Assembly (NCBI GenBank): GCA_958009055.1
Contig: OY253656.1
Location: 768,528 to 832,527, forward strand
DNA: 64,000 nucleotides
Reading direction: 5' to 3'
Origin: Choricystis sp. odSpoLacu1
Lineage: Eukaryota; Chlorophyta; Trebouxiophyceae
The notes under the pieces are model-generated. The model was not told where the DNA came from. It worked only from the letters and a program-made list of their open reading frames with translations, and searched no databases. The translations under genes were made by a program, and so were the position numbers. This document shows positions 31,384 to 40,981 of this stretch, one piece after another (position 1 is the first letter of the stretch; each line of letters begins with the position of its first letter).

Positions 31384-33138
31384 TCAAAACCCGCCCACCA
31401 TGCCCTCCACCTCGACCGCCAGCTCTGCTTGCCCCCCAGCTGGCGGCCACCGACTGGCGCTGGCCAGGGCGCGGACGGCGTCAGGTCCAAAGGCCGCCAC
31501 CGCGCGGCGAGCAGACGTGTCGGCAATGTCAGCGAGAGAGGCCACCGCTGCGTCGCCGCCCCCGCCGCGACGCGCGGTGGCGGCAGGCAGGGCCAACGGC
31601 CCCACCCTGGCGGTGGGAGGCGGCGCCACCGCCGCCAGCGAGCGCAGGGTGCGCGCCGCGGCGGTGAGCGACGCCAGCACGGCCCCCACGTTGGGGTCCC
31701 CCAGCTGGGCAGCCCCCAGCTCGTCGTCCACGGACGATGACGCGGCCAGCCCGCCCAGGGTGCGCAGCGCCAGGGCGGCGTGCGTCCAGCGGGGGAGCAG
31801 GGCGGCGGCAGCGGCGGCTGCGGCAGAGGGCGCGGGTGTCGCGGGCGCGGGCGCCGCGCTCGTGCCGCCCCAGCGCGGTGCCGCGGCGGGCGGCGCCCCC
31901 CACCGCGGGGGCGCGGCGGCCGCCACTTTGGCGCCGCCTGGCAGGCCAGATGCAGCAGTGGCGATCACGGCAGCCACTTCGTCCAGGCACAGGGCCACGG
32001 GGTCGCACCAGCCACGCGCGTCTGCGCCGGCGCCGCCGCGCCGCGTGGACGCGCCCCCGCCAAACAGCGCCCTCCGCCGCGCCACGCCGGCCGCGTCGGT
32101 GGCTTCCGCGACGAGGGTGAGATCGTGGCGCGCCGCCAGGTCGAGCAAGGGGTCGGCCCGGCCGGCGTCCAGGGCGGTCAGGAGGGCGTCCGTCGGGGAG
32201 GCGCGCGGCGCGGACGGCGTCGCGTCCCCCGCGTCGCCCCCCGCAAACGCGACCCTCTCCCCCAGCACGCAGCGCACGGTGGCGCCCCCCGCGCACAGGC
32301 CGACGGCTGCCAGCAGCCCCCCCAGCACGGTCGCCGCGGTGGAGGCGCCGCCGTGCGTCGCGACGCGCAGAGGGTCGGCGCGCTTCGCGGCCGCCGTGGC
32401 CGCCAGCGACGCCCCCGCCAGCCGCACGGCGGACGGCAGGCACGCCAGGGCCGCCGCCTTGACGGCGTAGGGGCGGCGACGCTGGATGGGGGGGAAGGCG
32501 ATGACGTCGTCGTTGCTGTGGAAAGAGGAGGGGGAGGGAAGAGTGGTTGGGTTTGTCTCAAAAAACGCACCCTCTCTCTCCCCCCCCCCCCCCACACACA
32601 CACCCACAACTTCCACTCACCGGTACATTGCGTGCACCGCGTACAGCCCCCCGATCGTGGCGCCGTACGCGCCCGCCCATGGCGGCGCGCCAACGCCGCG
32701 CGCCGCGGACGCCGCGCGAACAATAACCGCCCCCGCACACGCCGCCACCGCGGGCCACGCGGCCACCACCCGCACGCCACCCCCCCGCACACGGGTGGCC
32801 AGGGCCAGGGCCACCCCCGCAAACGGGGCGGCGGCGGGGGGCACGCCCGCGACACGCGGCGGCGCGCCGCCGACGGGCGTCGCGCGCGCCACGCCCGCGT
32901 GCAGGGCGGCGGGCGCGGCGGCCGCGGCCGCCGTCACCAGGGTCCACCACAGCGACCGTATGTGCAAGGCGGTGAGGATGGCGCGGGGCAGGCCGAGTGG
33001 GGTCAGCAGGCCTGGGGTTGCGGCGCGCAGCGCGACGGCGGCGACCGCGGCCACCGCGGCTGCGTACAGGGCGGTGCCCAGGATGCGCAGCTGACGTGCG
33101 TCCGCCCAGCCGGGCGGTGGGGAGGGAGCGGGAGGCAT
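31384..33138 (-). CDS. Multi-pass membrane protein, possibly nucleoporin NDC1-like
   Basis: Two exons, complement(31384..32515, 32621..33138), encode 549 residues. The first 170 residues contain several hydrophobic segments (LGTALYAAAVAAVAAVAL, WWTLVTAAAAAAPAALHAGV, VVAAWPAVAACAGAVIV, AYGATIGGLYAVHAMY). The junction reads RNDDVIAFPPIQRRRPYAVK, and a soluble Ala-rich helical half follows. An N-terminal membrane half plus a helical C-terminal half with an F-P-P-x-Q-R motif between them recalls NDC1, the membrane nucleoporin. Similarity is weak and the composition is strongly Ala-biased, so this is tentative. Confidence 0.5.
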
Positions 33139-33537
33139 CGGGAAACTGGGTCGAGACACTGCTGAAACACAGTCGATTGCCTCAATTCCCGCCGCGCGCG
33201 CGTGAAGTGACCCACCGGCTGCTCCACGCGCAACACACCGTCGCCGTTGACACACGCTCCTCGCTCACGCGACCTGTGTGTCCAGGCTTTGCCAAGTGGT
33301 CGCGCTGGCAAAAACACGTGACCCGCGACACCCAACTCGCTGCTGCCTCGCTGTGTGGTGGAGCCCCGCGCTCTCCCTCCCTCTCCCAATCCCCAATTTA
33401 CGCCACCGAGGCGTGGACTGCCTCCATCCGTCCCCTCGACGGCGCCACCTGATTAGGGGAGGCCGTCTGTGTTGACTGTTGTGGTTCGCGTTTCGCACGC
33501 GTGTGTTCGTTCCCCTCTTTTCTCCACATACAACCCC
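33139..33537. promoter_or_regulatory. Divergent upstream region, NDC1-like and His-rich membrane protein genes
   Basis: About 400 bases between the start codons, less GC-skewed than flanking exons. No gene or recognised element seen. Confidence 0.4.
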
Positions 33538-34856
33538 ATGCTGCCCCAAGCTGTCTACGGTGGCGGCTACGGTGGCTACAAGGATGACGCTCGCGGGTTT
33601 GGAAAGTGAGTTTGGTGGTGGGCAAGGGGGGCTGCGGGGCGTCCGCGCGGCCGCGTTTCCCGCGCCATTGGAAGCCGGTTCTCACCCTCCCTCCCTCCCC
33701 TCAGAAAACGCAACCCCGTCGCCCGCGCCCTGTCCCGCCACGGCGGCATGCTGTCCCTCGTCCTGCTGCTGGCCCTGGGCGCGGGCGGGCTGGCGTTCAC
33801 GCGGCACGCGTCGTCCTGCCGCGCCGCTGCCGCCAAGGCGCACGCCCAGATCACGGAGCTGCAGAACGAGCACGGCCGGGTCAAGGTGAGTAGTGGAAAG
33901 CGTTTGTGTGTGTGTGTGTGTGTGTGTGTGAGGGTTTTGGGGAGGGGGTGTGGGGACAGCTTTTGCCGATCCTTGTCGCTCCTTTTTTCCACTCCCTACC
34001 CTTCCTCCAGACCACGCACCACGTCTCCTCCAAACTCGCAGACGCCAAGTCGCGCGAGGTGGCCACCCTGCAGGCCGCCCTGGACGAAGTGCGGCGCCAG
34101 CTGGCCCACGAAAAGGAAACAGTCGCCTCGCGCGACCGCCGCGTGGCCGAACTAGAGCACGCCACTCACGGCCACGGCGCGACGCAGGCTGAGGTGGACG
34201 CCCTGCGCTCCCGCGTTGACACCCTGACCCGAACCCTGGCCGACAAGACGCGGGAAGCGGACGAAGCGCGCCGCGCGCTGGAGACGGAGAAGGAGCTGCA
34301 CCTGAAGAAGGAGGCGGAATGGCGGGCTGGCGGTGGCCACGCGTCCGACGATGACGACCACGCCGGCTTCCTGCAGGTGGCCACCCTGCTGGAGGAGCAG
34401 GGGGTGAAGCACCCTGGGGGGACCAAGGCGCTCGCGTCGACACTGGCCAAATTCTTTGAGCGCCAGATGGCTGACGTCATGGCCTCCGCGGAGCGGGGGG
34501 ACAAGGTGGCCGACACGCCCGCCCACGACATCTCCTCCAAGCTGATTCAAACGCTGACGGAGCAGGGGGTGACGTCGTCTCACGGGCTGGACCACTTTTT
34601 CCAGACGATCGACCATTTGACTGATGCCGCCCTGACTCACTGGGCCCCCAGCCCGCCTGGGGACCACGCCCAGCACCATGCGGACGCGCACGCGCAGGCG
34701 GCGCATCACGGCGGCGGCGGCCACCACGACGCCCACGCGCAGCCGGATGCCGCGCACCACGGCGGCGGCGACCACCACGCCGACGCTGCCCACCACGGCG
34801 GCGACCACCACGCGGAGGGGCGGCACAAGCCGGATGCATCCGGGTTTGTGATGTGA
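33538..34856 (+). CDS. Type II membrane protein with coiled coil and His-rich C-terminal repeats
   Basis: Three exons (33538..33605, 33705..33885, 34011..34856) encode 364 residues. A short Gly/Tyr-rich cytoplasmic tail precedes one membrane helix (MLSLVLLLALGAGGLAF). A long heptad-like coiled coil follows (AEVDALRSRVDTLTRTLADK and neighbours). The middle contains two related segments, LQVATLLEEQGVKHPGG and LIQTLTEQGVTSSHGLDHFF. The last 70 residues repeat AHHGGGxHH units rich in His, Asp and Gly, suggesting metal binding on the lumenal or external side. Family not recognised; the gene model is well supported by phase and splice sites. Confidence 0.7.
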
Positions 34857-35406
34857 GTGTTGGGGTGGTGGAGGGACAAGACAACACCAAAGAGAGAGAG
34901 AGGGTGGATGGTTCGAGCGACAAGCGAGAGAGAGGAGACTCCCCAAAAGAGGCACAAAACCACAATCTTTCGTTTTTTTTTTCCTTCTTCCCTCCTTTTC
35001 ATTCACGAGAATGTAGAGTGCGCTGCGCGTGTGGCGGTGTGTGCGTGTGAACAGTGTTAGGGTGAGGGGAGGTCGGAAGAGAGGGGCGCCAAAAAGCACA
35101 GGGTCGGCGTCTCGCTCGCTTGCTCGCTCGCCCCCCCGCTCCACACCCCCTTTTTTCTCACTCTCTGTGCGCGGTGTGGGCGCTCGCCCTCCCACCGCTG
35201 TCTGTGCCACACCCTAGGCCAGCCTCACGCACGCTCCCCCCTCCAGTGAGGGGGCGCGCGCGCAGCAGGCCCCCCGCCCGTTCTCGGGCCAGGCGGAAGC
35301 CGCGCTGCGCCGCGGTCCCCATTCTCTCGCCCTCTGTCGTCCGCCCTCACTCGCCGACACCACTCCCCCTCCCCCCGCCGCCCCCTCTTCACACTCTGCA
35401 CCAGCC
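34857..35406. other. Spacer upstream of PP2A-B56
   Basis: About 550 bases: the 3' region of the His-rich protein gene, then the upstream region of the B56 gene with CT-rich tracts. No gene found. Confidence 0.4.
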
Positions 35407-37210
35407 ATGCTGCGCAGCATGCGCAACAAGCTGACGCGGCGGGGGTCCCTGCCCCGCGACGGCGCGCCCGCGTCCACGCCCCGCGACGCCGACCGCGCGG
35501 GCCCCTCGGGGCGCCCGCCTGCCCCGCCTCCCGGGGAAGCGGGCGCCGCCGGTGACCCGAGCGGTGACGACCCGGCTGGCGGGTCCGGGGGCCCACCCCC
35601 CAGCCCGCGCGATGCTGCCGCCGCGGCCGCGTTTGCGACGCCGCTGCCGTCGTTTCGGGATGTCACGCCCTCCGAAAAGCCCGCCCTGTTTCGGGCCAAG
35701 CTGCGCGCGTGTCGGGCGGTGTTTGATATCGGGGCGGTGGCCGCGGCGGCGGGCCCCTTTGGTGGGGGTGCGGTCGGGGGCGGTCCCCCTCCTGCCGACC
35801 CGTACGCCCGTGAAAAGGAGGCCAAACGCCAGACCCTGCTGGAGTTGGTAGACTACGTCAATGGAGGACCGGGACGCTTCACGGACGACGTCGCCCCGGA
35901 CGTGGTGGCCATGGTGGCGGCCAACCTGTTTCGCGCGCTGCCGCCCGGCCGCGCGCGCGCGGGGGGGGCAGACGGCGTCGACCCCGAGGAGGAGGAACCG
36001 ACACTAGAGCCGGCGTGGCCGCACTTGCAGGTGAGACGAAGATTGCATGGTGGAGGGGGGGGGGAGGGGGAGTGTGTGTGTCGAGAGGCGCGCGCGCGCG
36101 CGCGTGTGTTGGTTGTTTCCACCCACCTCCTGTCCTCCCCACCCCCCCCATCACCACAGATCGTCTACGAGTTTCTGCTGCGCTTCGTCGTCTCCCCCGA
36201 CACCGACGCCAAGACGGCCAAGCGCCACGTGGACGCTCGCTTTGTGGTGAGGCTGCTGGACCTGTTCGACTCGGAAGACCCGCGCGAGCGCGACTACGTC
36301 AAAACCATTCTGCACCGCATCTACGGCAAGTTCATGGCGCACCGCCCCTTCATCCGCAAAGCCATCAACAACGTGTTCTACAGGTTCATCTTTGAGACGG
36401 AGCGGCACAACGGCGTGGCCGAACTGCTGGAGATTTTGGGGTCCATCATCAACGGGTTCGCCCTCCCCCTCAAAGACGAGCACACCCAGTTCCTGGCGCG
36501 CGCCCTCATGCCCCTGCACAAGCCCATGTGTGTGGGCCTGTACCACCAGCAGCTGGCGTACTGTGTCGCCCAGTTTGTGGAGAAGGATCCGCGGCTGGCC
36601 GCGCCCGTGCTGCGGTCGCTGCTGCGGTACTGGCCCGCCACCAACTCACAGAAGGAGGTGCTGTTCCTGGGGGAGGTGGAGGAGGTGCTGGAGTTGACCC
36701 AGGTTGGTTTGTGGTGGGGTGGGGGGTGGGGGTGGGGGAGGCGGAGGGAGAGAGAGGGAAGGGGGTGAACCAACACACACACACGACTCACCCTTCCCCA
36801 CCCTCCCCCAACCCATCTAGGCTCCCGAGTTTGGCCAAGTCGCGGGCCCCCTCTTCTCCCGCATCGCGCGCTGCCTTACCTCCCCCCACTTCCAGGTGGC
36901 GGAGCGCGCCCTGTTTCTGTGCAACAATGAGTATGTGGTCACTCTCGTGGCTGCCCACCGCACTACTGTGCTCCCCGCTGTCTACGCCGCCCTCGCCTCC
37001 AACGCGGCCGGCCACTGGAATGGCGCAGTGGCTGCCTTGTCACTCAACGTACGCCGCCTCTTTCAAGAGATGGACCCCGCCCTGTTTGACGAGTGCGCGG
37101 CCGCGGCCGACGCGGCAGCCGCGGCGGCCGCCGCGTCGGCCGCCGCGCGCGCGGGCAGGTGGGCCGCCGTGGAGGCCAAGGCGGCCAAGGCGAGGGCCAA
37201 GGCCAAGTGA
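35407..37210 (+). CDS. PP2A regulatory subunit B56 (B')
   Basis: Three exons (35407..36030, 36160..36702, 36821..37210) encode 518 residues. A basic, Ser/Pro/Gly-rich N-terminus is followed by the HEAT-like superhelix typical of B56: [120 protein letters not shown], and [14 protein letters not shown] near the end. B56 subunits direct the PP2A holoenzyme to LxxIxE-bearing substrates. Length and motif order are normal. Confidence 0.96.
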
Positions 37211-37646
37211 AGAGATAAGAGAGAGAGAGAGTTGTGTTGTGTGTTCTGTACATGTTTGGCTGGAGAGAGAGAGGGAGTGAGGGTGGTGGTGGGGACGGCT
37301 GCGCCTGGTTTTTATGTTTGGAGTTTTCGCATCCACACACCATTTTTGTGTGCCTTTCCCTCCCCCACGCTGCGTCGTTTAAAAGAGTGACGCGTGCCGT
37401 GGTGGTGAGGGGGTGGAGCGTTGTGTGTGTGTGGGCGCACCGCAGGAGCTGTAGTCAAAGAGTGAAGAGAGAGCCGAGTTTTTTTCTTCAACGTCGTCTT
37501 TTTTTCGGCGACACACTCTCTCGTTTTTTTTTTTTGCGCCTCCCCGCTCACAGTGCACAACGCACCCCACTGTGACAGCAGGCGACCAACACCACAGCCT
37601 TTGGTCGGCGCGGGACCCGGGGGCCGCCCACACCGATTCCCGCGCA
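37211..37646. other. Spacer between PP2A-B56 and ABCI12
   Basis: About 435 bases with GA-rich and T-rich tracts; it serves as the 3' region of B56 and the promoter of ABCI12. No other gene seen. Confidence 0.4.
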
Positions 37647-38838
37647 ATGCGGCTAGCCGCGCCCTCCCACCATCCCCTCCCCTCCCGCCGCCCGCCCCTC
37701 CGCCCCCCCCTCCAAACCATGGCATCGTTTGCATCCCTGCCAGGTCAATCAGGCAGCGCCGCCACCCCGCCCTCCCGCCGTTGGTCGCTGCCGCCACGCC
37801 CGCCGCCGCCCGACCCGCTGCCGGCGCGGCTGCTGTCCTCCTTTCTGGCGACGAGTTCTGTGCCTTACAGGTGAGAATGGAATGAGGCGTGGGAAAGAGT
37901 TGTGTGCGACAGTGTGTGAGATCAGATGAAGACAAACATTGACACAAACCCGATCTACCTCCCCTCACAGCTCCTACGTCCCCACCCCCCCCACCCTCCT
38001 CCACCGCGTGCACGCCCGCGCCAAGCTGTTCCTGCTGCTGGCCGTGCTGCTGCTGGCGGCGCGCTCCCCCCCCACTGCGCGCGCCGCGACTGCGGCCGGC
38101 GTGGCGATGGTGACCGCGGCCACCCTGCCGCGCGCGCTGGCGACCGCCCAGCTGCGCCGCGTGGCGGGCGTCGCCGCCTTCATCTTTTTTTTGACGGCCA
38201 TCGGGGCAGAGGGTGTGCCCCCCCCCCTGCAGGCGCGGGCGCCCGCGCCAGCGCTGGTGGGGTTGCCGCCGCTGCCTGCACCGACCACCACCTCTTACTC
38301 TTACGTCGTGTTTCATTTCGCCTTCATCACCATCACACGACGCTCCCTGGCCCTGGCCACGTCAGCTGCTGCGACGGCGTTCGTCGCACTGCAAGGGTCC
38401 AGCCTGGCGTTGACGACCACCCCCGCAGAAGACGCGGCCTTGGCACTCACAACGCTGCCTCGCCCCTCCTCCAGCCGAGGCCCCGCGGGCGCCACCGCCC
38501 TGACGCTGCTCCTGTCCCTGCGCTTCATGGCCCTCGTGTTTGATGAGGCGCGCGGCCTGGCCCTCGGCCTGGCCGCGAGGGGCATCCCCTGGCGCGACCT
38601 CGGCCCCGGGGGCGCAGTGTCCCTCACCATGCGCCTGATCGGGCGCCTGTTTGCCAACCTGCAGGCCCGGTCGTCGGATGTGGCGGTCGCCATGACGGCA
38701 CGCGGGTTTGCGGGGCCGGGGGACCATGTTGTGCACCCCGCGGCGGGTGTGCCTGTGAGTTGGTCGGCGACTGCCGTGGCTGTGTTGATCGGCGTGCTGG
38801 CGTTGGTGCGGGCGGCCACGGTGTCGCCCGTGGTGTGA
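37647..38838 (+). CDS. ABCI12: ABCI12-type membrane protein (CbiQ/ECF-T family), plastid
   Basis: Two exons (37647..37870, 37971..38838) encode 363 residues. A Pro/Arg/Ser-rich transit peptide precedes a CbiQ-like membrane domain: LLHRVHARAKLFLLLAVLLL, AIGAEGVPPPLQARAPAPAL, GLPPLPAPTTTSYSYVVFHF, LLLSLRFMALVFDEARGLAL, with the cytoplasmic coupling helix MTARGFAGPGD. This matches plant ABCI12, the T-component relative of bacterial ECF transporters. Partner ATPases would be ABCI10/11. Substrate is unproven; cobalt, nickel or a vitamin is typical for bacterial relatives. Confidence 0.92.
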
Positions 38839-38946
38839 GAGAGAGACAGAGGGAAGTGTGAACTGATGGGAAAACATGTAAACAATGAAATGAACGAAAA
38901 AAAACAATCAACCACGGAAACCACGCTTTCTGCCCTCTCCCTCTGC

Positions 38947-40275
38947 CTATGCTGCCACCCCATCCTCACGCTTGCCATCCTCATCTTCACCACTCGGCGG
39001 CGCCCACGCCTCCACCCGCGCAAAAGCAAAGTAGGAGGCCGCATTCTGGGCGGCCGCGACCGCCACCAGCGCCATGCACCAGAAAAAGGACCACATGTCC
39101 ACCGCGATCATAGGGGGGGGGATGCCAACCTGGGTGTTGCGCAGTGGAGTCAGAGCAAACAGGGCGCCAAAGGCGGCCGACATGTTGGTGAGGGACTGGT
39201 CGGTGCCGCGTGGGCGGATCCAGAGAACGTCGACCGAGACGGCAAACACGCAGAGCGCGAGCATCCACATGAGGCAGCACACGAAGAAGGACAGGATTTT
39301 GGTGAAGGTGGTGCGTTGCAGTCTGAATTTGACGGTGATGAAGGGGACGGGCACTCGCGACTCAAGTGCGACGGAGACGCGCACATCCAGCGACGTAGGC
39401 GGAGCCAGCGCGATGACGCCCCACGGAATGTGGGTCTCACTAAACACGTCTGCGGTGCCATTGGTGGTGAAGGACATGTCAGCGGCGGCTTGGGCGATGT
39501 ATTTATCGAAAGGAAAATACATTAAAGAAGCGCGCGGCGACACAGGGATCAGCATCGTCTCCTGGACTGGGGCCAGCCAGGGGATGGACCGGTTGAACTG
39601 GATCGGCATGTCGACACCATTGAACTGGAGGGCCATGCCGTCGTAGCCGCAGCAGGACGCTAATCGACTGCCATTGTTGAAAATGCCAAAAGAGTACAGC
39701 GCCAACCCCAGCGCGATGGAGGAGGGAGGCGCCGCCGCAGCGGCCGTTTCATAGCGTGGGATGTAGGTGATGGCCAGGATGTACGCGTCGAAGGCGGCGG
39801 CCGGCGCATCCGGCGGTGGTGGCGCCTGCCGTTGGCGGAAAGACGTTCTTAACAGCGTCATTGTCGCTGGATCAAAATCCACCGCCGCCAACAACGCGTC
39901 TGGCGTCGCAAATGTGCTGGTGTGCGCGTACCCCACGTCCCACGCCGACCGAGAGCTGGCGGTGACCGTGCCACCGCGCGCGTAGCCGCCAAAGTAGACG
40001 GGGGCCACTATGAGTGCTAGCACGACTGAGGCGGTGGCCAGGGCTACAGCAGGCAGTCTGGCGCGGCGAGGGATGGACCGGGTCCAGGCTCGGTCGAGCG
40101 CGGCGCGCGTCAGGAGGGTGTGAGGGCGTGACGTCGAGGCACGCGCCGCCGCTGGCTCAACTGGCTGCGGTTTGGATGACGACGGCGGCGCCGACGCGAC
40201 AGCATGTGCGCGTGCTCTGTCGCACGACACGTGTCGTGCGTGGGTCGCGGACGGGGCGGGGGCGGGGGGCGGCAT
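38947..40275 (-). CDS. DUF4436-like membrane protein
   Basis: An intronless frame of 442 residues from the first ATG (MPPPAPAPSATHARHVS). A signal-anchor-like helix at about 75-95 (AVALATASVVLALIVAPVYF) precedes an extracytoplasmic beta-rich domain (YFPFDKYIAQAAADMSFTTN, VRVSVALESRVPVPFITVKF). Three or more C-terminal helices follow (FVCCLMWMLALCVFAVSVDV, TNMSAAFGALFALTPLRNTQ, MIAVDMWSFFWCMALVAVAA). The pattern fits DUF4436 membrane proteins known from fungi and actinobacteria. Function unknown; the family call is from memory of the motif layout. Confidence 0.6.
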   Translation of the reverse strand: MPPPAPAPSATHARHVSCDRARAHAVASAPPSSSKPQPVEPAAARASTSRPHTLLTRAALDRAWTRSIPRRARLPAVALATASVVLALIVAPVYFGGYARGGTVTASSRSAWDVGYAHTSTFATPDALLAAVDFDPATMTLLRTSFRQRQAPPPPDAPAAAFDAYILAITYIPRYETAAAAAPPSSIALGLALYSFGIFNNGSRLASCCGYDGMALQFNGVDMPIQFNRSIPWLAPVQETMLIPVSPRASLMYFPFDKYIAQAAADMSFTTNGTADVFSETHIPWGVIALAPPTSLDVRVSVALESRVPVPFITVKFRLQRTTFTKILSFFVCCLMWMLALCVFAVSVDVLWIRPRGTDQSLTNMSAAFGALFALTPLRNTQVGIPPPMIAVDMWSFFWCMALVAVAAAQNAASYFAFARVEAWAPPSGEDEDGKREDGVAA

Positions 40276-40341
40276 GGAGAAAACGCGAAATGCCGCACGT
40301 CGAAGAGATGTGACCAACGTTCGTGGCTTGGCTTTACATAT

Positions 40342-40662
40342 TCACGTGCCGCCCTCCTCCACTTTCTCGCTGTCGCCCTTGGCCTCCTGCCTCCTCCACG
40401 GCTTCTCCAGGGCTAATTTATAAGCGATGACGGCTAAAATGAGGGCGAGTTCAATAATTAAAAAAATCCAGCCCACCAGCGCGTGTTCCAGCACAAGGTA
40501 AGCAATGTTGAACGCCAAACCGCCCGCGTACAATGCTGTCCAACCAAAATCAATGTCCTGAGCAGATTTCGTCCTGTGGATCTTGTACAACTGGGGGACG
40601 AGGCAGAAGGCGAGCAGCACGCCGCCAACAACGCCCATCGCGTCGCGCACGCGGTCCGACAT
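40342..40662 (-). CDS. Half-size PQ-loop protein (SemiSWEET-like)
   Basis: A frame of 106 residues with three membrane helices: VVGGVLLAFCLVPQLYKIHR, FGWTALYAGGLAFNIAYLV and GWIFLIIELALILAVIAYKL. The PQ motif sits at the end of the first helix and is followed by the typical TKSAQDID. A single three-helix unit is the size of bacterial SemiSWEET sugar carriers, which dimerise; most eukaryotic PQ-loop proteins have two units. The charged tail is cytosolic. Substrate unknown. Divergent from VPS15. Confidence 0.82.
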   Translation of the reverse strand: MSDRVRDAMGVVGGVLLAFCLVPQLYKIHRTKSAQDIDFGWTALYAGGLAFNIAYLVLEHALVGWIFLIIELALILAVIAYKLALEKPWRRQEAKGDSEKVEEGGT

Positions 40663-40981
40663 TGGAGGTGGGACGAGGACTAGTACGACCCACAGGCTGC
40701 AGTGGATGGATGAACTTGAGTGACGGGGGAGGGGCGGCAGCCGTGCGGCTGTGCGGGAGGCAAACGTTGTCAGAAAAAAACGGTCGAGAGTCGGGGCATT
40801 CACGTCGTCGTTTTTCTCTTTTGTTCAGGGGCCACGTCCGCGCACGCGGCTCCCCCGCTTCCCGCCCACACCATGCTGTGACTCGGTGTCAGCCACACAC
40901 ACACACACACACATACGGCCCGCTTCTCGTCCTGCCTTTTGCCGGACGCGCACACCTGCCCACACCCTCTCTCCCTCCCAA
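40663..40981. promoter_or_regulatory. Divergent upstream region of the PQ-loop gene and VPS15
   Basis: About 320 bases with a CA repeat near 40894-40912 on the VPS15 side. No recognised element. Confidence 0.4.
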
